Shown piece by piece: positions 53,535-62,513 of a stretch of DNA of 64,000 nt. The DNA is from Bacteroidia bacterium (GTDB lineage Bacteria; Bacteroidota; Bacteroidia; B-17B0; Aurantibacillaceae), in contig JAIOZA010000001.1 in the NCBI GenBank assembly GCA_021740825.1, forward strand, positions 1-64,000. Reading direction: 5' to 3'. Each line of letters opens with the position of its first letter. The first letter of the stretch is position 1. Position numbers and translations under genes: made by a program. The notes beneath the pieces were generated by a model. The model had not been told where the DNA came from. It was given only the letters and a program-made list of their open reading frames with translations, and did no database searches.

Positions 53535-55373
53535 TTAAGTAGCAAGATTATATAAACTTCCCCCTTTTTCAAATAACTTATCTACTCTTTTTTCAATTTC
53601 TGGATTTTTTTCTAACACAGGAGCATGATGTGGTTTTATTCGCGCATCAATAATTATATTATCGCAGCCAAAATGCTTGTATTCTGTAAACGAATTAATG
53701 CCATATATATCATGACTTGGATTAGAACGTGTAAATGTTACCCATAACCAATTCTTTAAATTCGCTGCTGTAAATTCAGAATCATCCACTATTACTATCA
53801 TTGGAAATCCAACGAGATTAATATTTTTTTGTTTTACTTCTTCATTAAAATTTCCAAACTCTTGTTTTGCTTTTTCGTATGTCTCAAATTTATTTCCCTG
53901 CAAAACCAATACGCCCGGTATTGCTACTTGAGGGTTTTGAAAAGTATTTAGTTCTTTTAATGAAGTATTTATTGTAGTTGATAATTTTCGTAACACCTCA
54001 CCGTATGCAGCTACTACTAATTTACTACCACTATTTAAACTAGTTCCACTATAGTCTAAAGTATCAATACTGGTGTTTGTATAGAAATGCAAATCGCGCT
54101 TTAAATTAATGCGCTCTAAAATAAATTGATAAAATTCAGATTCCTGATGGGTTGATATTTTATTAGTTTCATCAGCAGTGATGAATAAATATTTTGCTAA
54201 ACTTAATTGCCCTTTTCCTAAAATATGATTAGCAATGGTTAATAGTTCAGCAGGTTGTTTAGTTTGATTATACGGCGTATAACGTTCACTGCCTATAGCT
54301 AGTAATAAAGGATGAACGCCAGCGGCATCAACTGCATGAACTTCTTTTACTCCGGGCAATTCAAATTTAATGGCATCACCTGTTAACTCATGTATAATTT
54401 GTCCAAAGCTAGTATCTTCTTGGGGTGGACGACCAACAACTGTGAAAGGCCAAATAGCATCTTCCCTGTGATATACTTTATGAACACGCATTAAAGGAAA
54501 ATTATGCTTTAAACTATAGTATCCTAAATGGTCACCAAAAGGACCTTCCATCTTATTTTCATTCGGAAAAACCTCGCCAGTAATCACAAAATCTGCATCT
54601 GTGCTTACGCAAAATCCATCTTGATAGTTATATCTAAATCTTCTATTTCCTAAGGCGCCGGCAAATGTCATTTCACTTAATCCTTCCGGTAATGGCATTA
54701 CTGCTGCAACTGAATGACTTGGTGGACCACCAATAAAAATAGATACTTTTAAAGGCTTTCCTAATTTATTAGCTTTGCTTTGATGCACTCCAATACCACG
54801 ATGTAACTGATAGTGTAAACCAATTTCTTTATTTAAAATATAATCGTTGCCATTTAATTGTATACGATACATGCCCAAATTCGCATTCATAATTCCTTGC
54901 TTATCAATATCCTCACTATAAACTTGTGGTAAGGTAACAAATGCGCCGCCATCCATTGGCCAATGTTTAATTAAGGGTATTTTATCAATCGTGGTTTCTT
55001 TAAATAAAACAGGTTTTGAAAGTGGATTTTTTAAAGGCAAGGCTGATAAAGCGGTTAATGATATATTGGCGTATTTAAAAGGATTTTTAAGTGCTTTAAC
55101 TGGGTTGTTTTTTATTTCAATGAGCGTTTGAATTTTTTCAAGCGTATCTCTGAAAATAAATTTACTTCTATCTAAAGTTCCAAAAATATTGGATGCGCAT
55201 TTAAATTCAGTTCCTTTTACATTTTCAAATAATATTGCCGGGCCTCCCATTTCGAATATACGTAAATGAATGGCTGCCATTTCCAAATTTGGGTCAACTT
55301 CTTCTTTTATTCTTACAAGATGATTGTTTTTTTCTAAATCATCTAAACAAGCTCTTAAACTTTTATATCCCAT
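53535..55373 (-). CDS. UbiD family decarboxylase (menaquinone pathway type)
   Basis: Protein of 612 residues of the UbiD family, which uses prenylated FMN to decarboxylate aromatic or unsaturated acids. Motifs: VKGTEFKCASNIFGT, the GGPPSHSVAAVMPLPEG region (about 220-236), the prFMN-site block ENKMEGPFGDHLGYYS (about 278) and RPPQEDTSFGQIIHEL. The long form with an extra C-terminal region is the one annotated as menaquinone biosynthesis decarboxylase in Bacteroidota (the futalosine-type pathway or an analogous step). The UbiX prenyltransferase partner is not adjacent. The substrate is inferred from family and taxon. Confidence 0.85.
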   Translation of the reverse strand: MGYKSLRACLDDLEKNNHLVRIKEEVDPNLEMAAIHLRIFEMGGPAILFENVKGTEFKCASNIFGTLDRSKFIFRDTLEKIQTLIEIKNNPVKALKNPFKYANISLTALSALPLKNPLSKPVLFKETTIDKIPLIKHWPMDGGAFVTLPQVYSEDIDKQGIMNANLGMYRIQLNGNDYILNKEIGLHYQLHRGIGVHQSKANKLGKPLKVSIFIGGPPSHSVAAVMPLPEGLSEMTFAGALGNRRFRYNYQDGFCVSTDADFVITGEVFPNENKMEGPFGDHLGYYSLKHNFPLMRVHKVYHREDAIWPFTVVGRPPQEDTSFGQIIHELTGDAIKFELPGVKEVHAVDAAGVHPLLLAIGSERYTPYNQTKQPAELLTIANHILGKGQLSLAKYLFITADETNKISTHQESEFYQFILERINLKRDLHFYTNTSIDTLDYSGTSLNSGSKLVVAAYGEVLRKLSTTINTSLKELNTFQNPQVAIPGVLVLQGNKFETYEKAKQEFGNFNEEVKQKNINLVGFPMIVIVDDSEFTAANLKNWLWVTFTRSNPSHDIYGINSFTEYKHFGCDNIIIDARIKPHHAPVLEKNPEIEKRVDKLFEKGGSLYNLAT

Positions 55374-55446
55374 AGTATTTATTAAACACTCTAAAGATAA
55401 AGAGGTTTAAATTAATAATTACATTTGAGCTATTAATATTTATAGT

Positions 55447-55809
55447 ATGTCTGCACAAACAAATAAACACATTGCCATAAAATGGTTCGAAGCATTTAAT
55501 GAACATGATTTAGAAAAATTATTATCGCTTTATGATGATTCGGCGCAACATTACAGTCCGAAATTAAAAACACGAATGCCTGAAACCGCTGGTTTAATTA
55601 AAGGAAAATTGGCTTTAAGAGCTTGGTGGCAGGATGCTTTTGATAGATTACCGAGCTTAAAATATGAAGTAATTAAGTTAACGGCAGATGAAGATCAGGT
55701 ATTCATGGAATATATTAGGCGCGTTGATGGTGAAGATGATTTATCAGTAGGCGAAGTTTTACAAATTGAAAATGAATTAATTATATTTTCAAGAGTATAT
55801 CATGGTTAG
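55447..55809 (+). CDS. NTF2-like / SnoaL-like protein
   Basis: Small protein of 120 residues with the nuclear-transport-factor-2 fold of SnoaL-type proteins: KHIAIKWFEAFNEHDLEKLL (helix and first strand), LYDDSAQHYSPKLKTRMPET, and KGKLALRAWWQDAFDRLPSL (the conical pocket helix), then beta-strands to the C-terminus. These domains act as enzymes, binding modules or immunity factors; nothing in the sequence chooses. It is divergent from the UbiD gene with a 73-bp gap and has no other partner. Confidence 0.8.
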   Translation: MSAQTNKHIAIKWFEAFNEHDLEKLLSLYDDSAQHYSPKLKTRMPETAGLIKGKLALRAWWQDAFDRLPSLKYEVIKLTADEDQVFMEYIRRVDGEDDLSVGEVLQIENELIIFSRVYHG

Positions 55810-56157
55810 TCATATTTAATAAATAACTACAAAGGCACAATAGTTCTATGTTTAAAACCTCGTTTCAATCACTTACTTTAAAATGATTTTATTTTCTATG
55901 TTTCTATGTTTCTATGTGGTTAAAAATAAAAATAACCACATAGAAACATAGCAAAAGTAAGGTTACTAAAGTCTAAAGATAGAAAACTTGTTTTTACACA
56001 TAGCTAACTACGCAAGGTGTAGCTCCTTTATTTTCGGTTTCATTTATTATAAAAATCTATGTCTCTATGTGTTTAAAAAAATAAATGATGAATATTAAAA
56101 AAATTAACAGCAATTAACTAGTTATAAATTCAATATTTATATACCTTAGACTTCATA
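55810..56157. other. Repeat-filled intergenic region
   Basis: 348 bp without a gene. It contains a perfect 19-bp inverted repeat (55904-55951) and several degenerate copies of the same CTATGT/ACATAG words (about 55838-55851, 55997-56004, 56057-56073). A 22-codon frame across the repeat is an artefact of its low complexity. No RNA gene or terminator recognised. Confidence 0.7.
55904..55951. repeat. Perfect inverted repeat of the CACATAG type
   Basis: CTATGTTTCTATGTGGTTA (55904-55922) and its exact reverse complement (55933-55951), with an A-rich 10-nt loop. The left arm is preceded by two further CTATGTTT units (from 55896), and more degenerate copies occur downstream at 56057-56073. Related to the 32758-32800 repeat by the shared ACACATAG/CTATGTG words. 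Confidence 0.8.
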
Positions 56158-57423
56158 ATGAAAAAGTTATTTCTACTTCCCGTATTATTACTGATAACAT
56201 TTAAATGTTTTAGTAGTTATATTTTAATTCCGATGGATGATACTCAAAAAAATCATTTAAAGGCTTATGGTATTGCCTATTGGAGTTTAAAAGGTGAATT
56301 GGAAATTCAATGGTTAGTAAATTATAGAGGTGGAAGTTTTTTAGTTCCAAATTCAAAGCCGGTTACTACTGAATGTACAATTAGAGGAATTAGTTACGAA
56401 ATTATTTCAGACGCTCAAGCTAACGGTATCTTAGCGGATATTGCAAATCCGGAAGTAAATCAGGATGCCGTTAAATTAGAGAAAGCTCCAAAAATTGCGG
56501 TATATTCTCCAAAAATAAAGCAACCATGGGACGATGCTGTAACGTTAGTTTTAAAGTATGCTGAAATACCTTACGAAGTAGTTTATGATGAAGAAATTTT
56601 ATCTGATAAATTAGCAGATTACGATTGGTTACACTTGCATCATGAAGATTTCACAGGACAATATGGTCGTTTTTATGCAGGGTTCCATCAAACAGCTTGG
56701 TATCAAAACGAAGTAAGAGATAATGAGGCCACTGCAAAAAAACTAGGATTTACAAAAGTATCCCAACTAAAATTAGCTGTTGCAAAAAAAATTAATAATT
56801 ATGTTTTTACCGGCGGATTTTTATTTGCTATGTGCAGTGCAACAGATAGTTATGATATCGCCTTAGCATCTGAAGGAATTGACATTTGCGAATCGATGTT
56901 TGATCATGATCCAGCAGATGCCGGAATGAATAAAAAAATAGATTACACGAAAGGGTATGCTTTTGAAAAATATCAGTTGAGCGCAAATCCAATGGAATAT
57001 GAATTTTCAACGATTGACGCCACAACGCCAAGACGTCAATATGGTATCAATAAAGATAATGATGTATTTACACTATTTGATTTTTCAGCTAAGTGGGATC
57101 CGGTTCCAACCATGCTTTGCCAAAATCATCAACAAACTATCAAAGGTTTTTACGGACAAACAACTGCCTTTACTAAAACATACATCAAGAAAAATATTTT
57201 AATTTTAGGAGAAGCAAAAGCTTATAACGAAGCGCGCTATATTCATGGAGATTTTGGTAAAGGAACTTGGACATTTTATGGCGGTCACGACCCAGAAGAT
57301 TATGAGCATAGAGTTGAAGATCCACCAACAGATTTAAGTTTACATCCAAATTCGCCAGGATACAGATTGATTTTAAATAATATTTTGTTTCCGGCAGCAA
57401 AAAAGAAAAAGCAAAAGACTTAA
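56158..57423 (+). CDS. Exported conserved protein often labelled 'asparagine synthetase B'
   Basis: Protein of 421 residues with a signal peptide (MKKLFLLPVLLLITFKCFSS). It belongs to a conserved Bacteroidota family that databases often call asparagine synthetase B. It shows neither the N-terminal Cys of a glutaminase domain nor the PP-loop SGGxDS of an AsnB synthetase domain. Visible motifs are YILIPMDDTQKNHLKAYGIAYW (near residue 21), VYSPKIKQPWDDAVTLVLKY (near 122), LHLHHEDFTGQYG (near 161) and GGFLFAMCSATDS (near 222). The last resembles the nucleophile elbow of class I glutamine-amidotransferase-like folds. As it is exported, a cytosolic amide transfer is improbable. Function unknown. 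Confidence 0.75.
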   Translation: MKKLFLLPVLLLITFKCFSSYILIPMDDTQKNHLKAYGIAYWSLKGELEIQWLVNYRGGSFLVPNSKPVTTECTIRGISYEIISDAQANGILADIANPEVNQDAVKLEKAPKIAVYSPKIKQPWDDAVTLVLKYAEIPYEVVYDEEILSDKLADYDWLHLHHEDFTGQYGRFYAGFHQTAWYQNEVRDNEATAKKLGFTKVSQLKLAVAKKINNYVFTGGFLFAMCSATDSYDIALASEGIDICESMFDHDPADAGMNKKIDYTKGYAFEKYQLSANPMEYEFSTIDATTPRRQYGINKDNDVFTLFDFSAKWDPVPTMLCQNHQQTIKGFYGQTTAFTKTYIKKNILILGEAKAYNEARYIHGDFGKGTWTFYGGHDPEDYEHRVEDPPTDLSLHPNSPGYRLILNNILFPAAKKKKQKT

Positions 57424-57507
57424 TATTTTATACTGAATACCAACTCAAGAATAGTAATTGCTTTTTAAATTCCCGAAAGTTTATTTTTCTAAAAAAATTG
57501 ATACTCA

Positions 57508-58494
57508 ATGAATATTCAAAAATTATATAAATATATATTTCTACTCCTAATAAGTAACAGTTTATTATTTGCTCAGCAAACTGCAAAACCTAAAATAAAA
57601 CACCTAGAAATACCTGCGCATAAAGCTAATGAGGCCATTATAGAACATTTTGCCTACACGCTTTCCTACAATGAAAAATATGAACAAGCAAATTGGGTTG
57701 CCTATGAATTGACAGATGCAGAAACAAATAGTATTATTAAAAGAGGAAATAATTTTATTACTGACCCACTTGTTTCAACCCAATCAGCAAACAATAATGA
57801 TTATTCAGAAAGCGGTTTCGATAGAGGACATTTAGCTCCTGCCGGCGATATGGGATGGTCAATTAAGGCGATGGAAGAATCGTTTTATTATAGTAATATG
57901 TCGCCACAAGTTCCAAGTTTTAACAGAGGAATTTGGAAACGATTGGAAGATTTAGGTAGAAATTGGGCAAAATTATATTCATCAGTTTACATCGTAACAG
58001 GACCCATCTTTGAAGATAGTCTTCCAACCATAGGTCCAAACAAAGTAGCAGTGCCAAAGTATTACTATAAAGTAATTCTTGATTATCACAGCGAATATGC
58101 TAAAGGTATTGGATTTATTATGTCAAACAGGGGTGCAAAAGGTGACTTAGAAAATTATGCCATCAGTATTGATAGTGTTGAAAAAGTAACTGGAATTGAT
58201 TTTTTTCATAATTTACCTGACGATGATGAACGCTTAATTGAAGGACATATAAAAATAGATGCTTGGAGTTGGACACATACAAAAAAAAGTACTACATATG
58301 ATGATAAATTGGATCACACTAAACTAGATGGAGACCAACAAACACAAGAACATAAATCCAATGATAATGTAAATAAGGACTTACATGACTCTCCAAAAAA
58401 TGCAACCTCGGTGCAGTGTTCTGGGAAAACAAAAAAAGGAATTCGTTGCAAGAATGTTACAAAAAATGTAAATGGACGATGTCGCCTGCATTAA
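57508..58494 (+). CDS. Secreted DNA/RNA non-specific endonuclease (NUC1) with Cys/His tail
   Basis: Protein of 328 residues with a signal peptide (ending LLFAQQ). The beta-beta-alpha metal nuclease core carries the family motif D105-R106-G107-H108 (GFDRGHLAPAGDMGW), with His108 as general base. SNMSPQVPSFNRGIWKRLE supplies the metal-binding Asn. These enzymes cut DNA and RNA, often as extracellular nutrient-scavenging nucleases. After a polar linker (about 265-300, charged and Asn/Gln-rich) the last 26 residues form a separate small module, QCSGKTKKGIRCKNV ... GRCRLH. It has the Cys-x(10)-Cys ... Cys-x-x-His spacing of a zinc-binding DUF5763-like tail. Confidence 0.88.
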   Translation: MNIQKLYKYIFLLLISNSLLFAQQTAKPKIKHLEIPAHKANEAIIEHFAYTLSYNEKYEQANWVAYELTDAETNSIIKRGNNFITDPLVSTQSANNNDYSESGFDRGHLAPAGDMGWSIKAMEESFYYSNMSPQVPSFNRGIWKRLEDLGRNWAKLYSSVYIVTGPIFEDSLPTIGPNKVAVPKYYYKVILDYHSEYAKGIGFIMSNRGAKGDLENYAISIDSVEKVTGIDFFHNLPDDDERLIEGHIKIDAWSWTHTKKSTTYDDKLDHTKLDGDQQTQEHKSNDNVNKDLHDSPKNATSVQCSGKTKKGIRCKNVTKNVNGRCRLH

Positions 58495-58601
58495 TTTTTT
58501 TAAAAAAACAGTGTCAAAACACCTGCACAATACAAATAATTTTTGCTTTAAAATTAATAGCTCCTACTTATTATTAAATTATTTGAATCTGTTAAAATCT
58601 A

Positions 58602-60533
58602 TTAGACAATTTTATTCATCCAAATTACTCCATTTTTATTTTCAAATTTTTCAATTTTACCACTTTCATAAAGCTGAATTAAAATAGCCTTGCCCTCTTC
58701 ATTTTTTAAATCGGTCAAAAACATAAACTCTGTTTCCGTCAAATTATTGAATTCAGCAAATAATTCTTCAGGCGTAAGTTTATTTGTTTTCTTTTTAATT
58801 TCCGGAAATAACTGTTTAATTATTTCCTCAAATTTGTCATAAGTATGATATCCTTTTAACGCTAATTTTTCACCATTATCATTTGAAAAGAAAAGTGTAG
58901 GAAATACTTTTACCTCTAATTTTTCAGACAATTTTAAATCTTCTAAAAATAAGTTTCTACCTTTGCCGCGCATATCTTTTAACAGCACCGCAGAATCTAA
59001 TCCACTTTTTAAAGCAGCCCTTTCAATTAGCTCCCACCTTGCAATATTTTGTTTTTCAATAAAAACCATTTCTTTTAATCGTCTTAAAAACAAAGTAGCT
59101 TTATCATTATTTTGTAGTTGCGCAGCTTTAAAGGCAATAGATGGCGGAAAAGACGAGTATAATGGATCTTCTATCCAAACATCTCCAACTACAGGTGTTT
59201 TATGAGCTAAACTAACCTCTTCCCAATGTTTTGCAGCATCAGCTGGCTCCTTAATAATTCCTTTGTTATAATCTTTCCACGACGGAAGTAATCCGCCCAT
59301 TTTATATTCAATATCAATATAATCATCATATTCTAATTTCAACTTACGCAAAATTGGTTGAATAATCCAACAAGTAGAACATACAGGATCCGTAAAATAT
59401 AAAATCTTAATTGGTTTAGATTCTTTTGAATTTAGAGGATTTTCTTGATCGGAAACTAACGGTAAAATAAATCCTCGCTCACTATAACTTGCAGGATTCA
59501 AAAACAACTTCTTTAATTCTCGGCCTTGCTCAATATGACTTTTTAAACTTGGAGACCGCATTTTATAAAAATAATCAAACGCATTTTGAAAATCTGGATA
59601 TAAATCAAAACTCTCGGATAACGCTTTAGCATCTATAACAGCATTGGTTGTTCCTGCACTTGTAAATGGCAAAGCTAGGTGAGCAGCATCTCCTATAATT
59701 GCAATATTATTTTTATGAAACCTTGGCAGAACATCAAAGTCGCGCGTGTTCCAAAAATATGTTTCCGAAAAATCATTTGCTTCTAAAATTTCTTTCACTT
59801 CAATTGGAAAATCTTTTAACATATCGAGACAAAATGTTTTGACACTTTCAGGATTTTTTTCATCTATTCCAACTTCAAATTTCACATCAAACTGCATAAA
59901 CCAAACCACCTCATTTTTTGCGACAGGAATATACCCAAAAGCTAAACCCTTTTGCGTACTTTGAATTTTTTGAAATAAAACATCTTTATTGTCATTTTTC
60001 CATGCCTTATGAGAAACGCCAACAATTTCTTTTACCTCAATTGGAGTAAAATTAACCTTTCCAAAAAGTAGCTCCCTAACTTTTGAATTACTGCCATCTG
60101 CGCCAATAAATAAATCACCATATTCAATTTCACCATTTTCAAAAACAGCAGCTACAGCATTATTATTTTCATATATAAAATGTGAAAAGCTACGACCTTC
60201 CTTCAAGGTATCTTTAGTGAAAAATGAATATAAAAAAGTAATAAGATCGATGCGTTTCATACAAGACCATCCATCTAATTGAATTTTTATGACCTCTTCA
60301 TTATTTGGCCTTTTTAAACTGAATAAATTTACATTTTGCCTATTTAATTGAATATCGGCAGAAGCCATAAATTCATTTAAAATAGAAAGTCCATCTGAAC
60401 TCATTAAAAAAGCAAAGCCACGATTTGCTATACTTGTCGATTTCTCGTTAACAACAACCGTCCAATTTTTTCTTTGAAACAGAATAGCAGCTGTAAGACC
60501 AGCTATTCCTCCGCCTATAATAACAACTTTCAT
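58602..60533 (-). CDS. FAD-dependent monooxygenase fused to a DsbA/FrnE-like thiol domain
   Basis: Protein of 643 residues from ATG 60533, which overlaps the stop of the upstream gene by 4 bases (ATGA). A longer frame from 60632 would lie inside that gene and is rejected. Residues 1-360 form a PF01494-type flavin monooxygenase: GGGIAGLTAA (7-16) with the FAD Glu at the end of strand 2 (VVVNEKS), the GADGSNSKVREL motif and the NIAIIGDAAHLALPFTSAGT motif. Residues 375-640 form a DsbA-superfamily domain with C385-S-T-C388 (DPVCSTCWIIQP) and a cis-Pro region (KVFPTLFF). I know of no named protein with this fusion. It should hydroxylate or oxidise a substrate while handling thiols; which one is unknown. 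Confidence 0.8.
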   Translation of the reverse strand: MKVVIIGGGIAGLTAAILFQRKNWTVVVNEKSTSIANRGFAFLMSSDGLSILNEFMASADIQLNRQNVNLFSLKRPNNEEVIKIQLDGWSCMKRIDLITFLYSFFTKDTLKEGRSFSHFIYENNNAVAAVFENGEIEYGDLFIGADGSNSKVRELLFGKVNFTPIEVKEIVGVSHKAWKNDNKDVLFQKIQSTQKGLAFGYIPVAKNEVVWFMQFDVKFEVGIDEKNPESVKTFCLDMLKDFPIEVKEILEANDFSETYFWNTRDFDVLPRFHKNNIAIIGDAAHLALPFTSAGTTNAVIDAKALSESFDLYPDFQNAFDYFYKMRSPSLKSHIEQGRELKKLFLNPASYSERGFILPLVSDQENPLNSKESKPIKILYFTDPVCSTCWIIQPILRKLKLEYDDYIDIEYKMGGLLPSWKDYNKGIIKEPADAAKHWEEVSLAHKTPVVGDVWIEDPLYSSFPPSIAFKAAQLQNNDKATLFLRRLKEMVFIEKQNIARWELIERAALKSGLDSAVLLKDMRGKGRNLFLEDLKLSEKLEVKVFPTLFFSNDNGEKLALKGYHTYDKFEEIIKQLFPEIKKKTNKLTPEELFAEFNNLTETEFMFLTDLKNEEGKAILIQLYESGKIEKFENKNGVIWMNKIV

Positions 60534-61693
60534 TTCAAAGCAAATTTTATTCTTTGTAGCGCTTCTAACAAAATCTCTTCGGATGTGGCAAAACTCATTC
60601 TTATGTACCCTTCTGCACCATCGCCAAACCATTGCTTTAATCCAGGAACCACAGCAACCTTAGCTCGGTTTAAAAGAAACTCTTGCATTTCTTGACTTGA
60701 TTTATTGGTATCTGAAATATTTGTAAAAGCTACATAACAACCTTGTGGCGCAATACATCTAAAATTTGGAATTGAATTAAGTTCATTAACCACCAATTCC
60801 TTCATTACTGTTAGATGTTTTAAAAAATCGTTAAGCCAATACTCACATTTATTTAATGCTGTCGTTGCAGCGATTTGGGATAAGACATTTGCACCATGAA
60901 CTGTAGAATAATGAAGTGATACTTCCATCAATTTTAAGAAATGTTCTTGGTTGTGAGCAATAACGGCGCCAATGCGCAATCCTGCTAAACCATAAGATTT
61001 GCTAAAACCTGTAATTGTAATTGTTCTGTTTCTAATTTCCTCATCTAAGGATGCAATACTTGTAAATATTGCAGGATGAAATATAATATCACTCCAAATT
61101 TCATCAGATAAAATGATGAGATTATGCTTACATGCAATAGTTCCTAATTGAGTTAATTCTTCTTTTGTAAAAACCTTTCCCGTGGGGTTTAAAGGGTTAC
61201 AAAGACAAATCATTTTTGTTTTTGGAGTAATTAGCTTTTCTAAATTTTCAAAATCAACTTTTACTGCGTTGGGCGGAATGGCAAAAGGAATAGCAGTTGC
61301 CCCCACTGCTTCAACTGAATAGCGAAATAAAAAATCTACAGGATCAAAAATAATAGCTTCGTCGCCTGAAGATAAAAATGTTTGGCAAGTGACAAAAATA
61401 CCAAATGCGGCGCTATCAACAGGAAACGTAAATGCAGGGGAAACTGGAACGTTTCGTTTTACTTGAAAATAATTTGCAACACTTTCTTTAAAATCAGTAA
61501 GTCCTTCCGCTGGTCCGTAACAATAATACCTATCTTTTGCAAATGAACAAATAGCTTCAGAAATTTCTGGAGCACTCGGGAAGTCTGGATCTGCGGCAGT
61601 TAATGGGATAACACCATCTGCAACAGTAGCCCATCTTAAATTATGAGCACGCCTTTTTAAAAGCTCCAAATTCACATTGTTATTTTCAAACAT
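60530..61693 (-). CDS. Class I/II PLP-dependent aminotransferase
   Basis: Fold-type I PLP enzyme of 387 residues. The N-terminal VIPLTAADPDFPSAPEI (about 28-44), YYCYGPAEGL, CLCNPLNPTGKVFTKEEL (about 165) and the Schiff-base Lys in TGFSKSYGLAGLRIGAV (about 230) identify the AspC/MalY superfamily. It could be an aspartate/aromatic aminotransferase or a C-S beta-lyase of the PatB type; the sequence motifs alone do not separate these. The gene is translationally coupled (ATGA overlap) to the monooxygenase-DsbA fusion, so the two enzymes probably act on the same metabolite, perhaps a sulfur-bearing amino acid. Function is therefore partly inferred from context. Confidence 0.85.
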   Translation of the reverse strand: MFENNNVNLELLKRRAHNLRWATVADGVIPLTAADPDFPSAPEISEAICSFAKDRYYCYGPAEGLTDFKESVANYFQVKRNVPVSPAFTFPVDSAAFGIFVTCQTFLSSGDEAIIFDPVDFLFRYSVEAVGATAIPFAIPPNAVKVDFENLEKLITPKTKMICLCNPLNPTGKVFTKEELTQLGTIACKHNLIILSDEIWSDIIFHPAIFTSIASLDEEIRNRTITITGFSKSYGLAGLRIGAVIAHNQEHFLKLMEVSLHYSTVHGANVLSQIAATTALNKCEYWLNDFLKHLTVMKELVVNELNSIPNFRCIAPQGCYVAFTNISDTNKSSQEMQEFLLNRAKVAVVPGLKQWFGDGAEGYIRMSFATSEEILLEALQRIKFALK

Positions 61694-61937
61694 AAACCTT
61701 ACAATTAGAATTTAAAAAAATAGTTTACCATAAATATATGTAAATAAAGAATAAAAATGATTTTAATGAAATACGAAATATTAAAATTGATAAACCAACT
61801 TTCATGCCATAATTAGTAATGATTCCTATTTAAAAAAAATAGCTATTGCCTTATTGCCAATAAAAAAATGGGTAATTATACTATATTTTAAATGCAATTA
61901 ATTTCTATTTATTAACTTTATGTCTATTAAAAAAATC

Positions 61938-62513
61938 ATGCAGCTCATATTTGCAACACATAACAAAAATAAATTAAAAGAAGTAAAAGATTTAATGCCT
62001 AGCACAATTAAATTGCTAAGTCTTGATGATATTAATTTTCAAAATGAAATTGAAGAAACCTCAGCAACAATTGAAGGTAATGCATTATTAAAAGCGAATA
62101 CAATATACAAAGAGACTGGAATAAATTGTTTTGCAGATGATAGTGGCTTATTAGTTGATGCAATGAATGGGGCGCCAGGTGTTTATTCGGCAAGATATGC
62201 AGGTCCGCAAAAAAATAATGAGAATAACTTGCAAAAACTATTGTTTGACTTAAGAAATACAGAAAACCGCGATGCACATTTTAAAACAGTAATGGCGCTT
62301 ATTATTGATGGAAAAGAATATTTATTTGAAGGCATTATAAACGGAAAAATAATTTCAGAAAAAATAGGAACGCATGGTTTTGGCTATGACCCCATTTTTG
62401 TTCCAAACGGTTATACTGAAACATTTGCACAATTAAATTCTGAAATTAAAAATACTATATCGCACAGGGCAAGGGCTTTACAAAAAATGCTTGCTTTTAT
62501 TAATACAATTTAG
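61938..62513 (+). CDS. rdgB: XTP/dITP diphosphatase
   Basis: Protein of 191 residues from ATG 61938 (MQLIFATHNKNKLKEVKDLM), which is the usual family N-terminus. ATG 61920 would add six residues. HAM1/RdgB signature motifs: FATHNKNKLKEV, EEEE-type region IEETSATIEGNALLKA, CFADDSGLLVDAMNGAPGVYSARYAG and FGYDPIFVPNG, all complete. It hydrolyses non-canonical purine nucleotides (dITP, XTP) to prevent their incorporation into DNA. It converges with the RlmL-type methyltransferase gene, their stop codons overlapping by 4 bases. Confidence 0.97.
   Translation: MQLIFATHNKNKLKEVKDLMPSTIKLLSLDDINFQNEIEETSATIEGNALLKANTIYKETGINCFADDSGLLVDAMNGAPGVYSARYAGPQKNNENNLQKLLFDLRNTENRDAHFKTVMALIIDGKEYLFEGIINGKIISEKIGTHGFGYDPIFVPNGYTETFAQLNSEIKNTISHRARALQKMLAFINTI

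Noticed and set aside
55882-55950. 22-codon frame from ATG in the 55.8 kb gap
   Set aside because: It consists of the inverted repeat itself and has no other support.
60534-60632. Longer N-terminus for the monooxygenase-DsbA fusion
   Set aside because: It would lie inside the aminotransferase gene in another frame; ATG 60533 is right before the FAD motif and gives the usual ATGA coupling.
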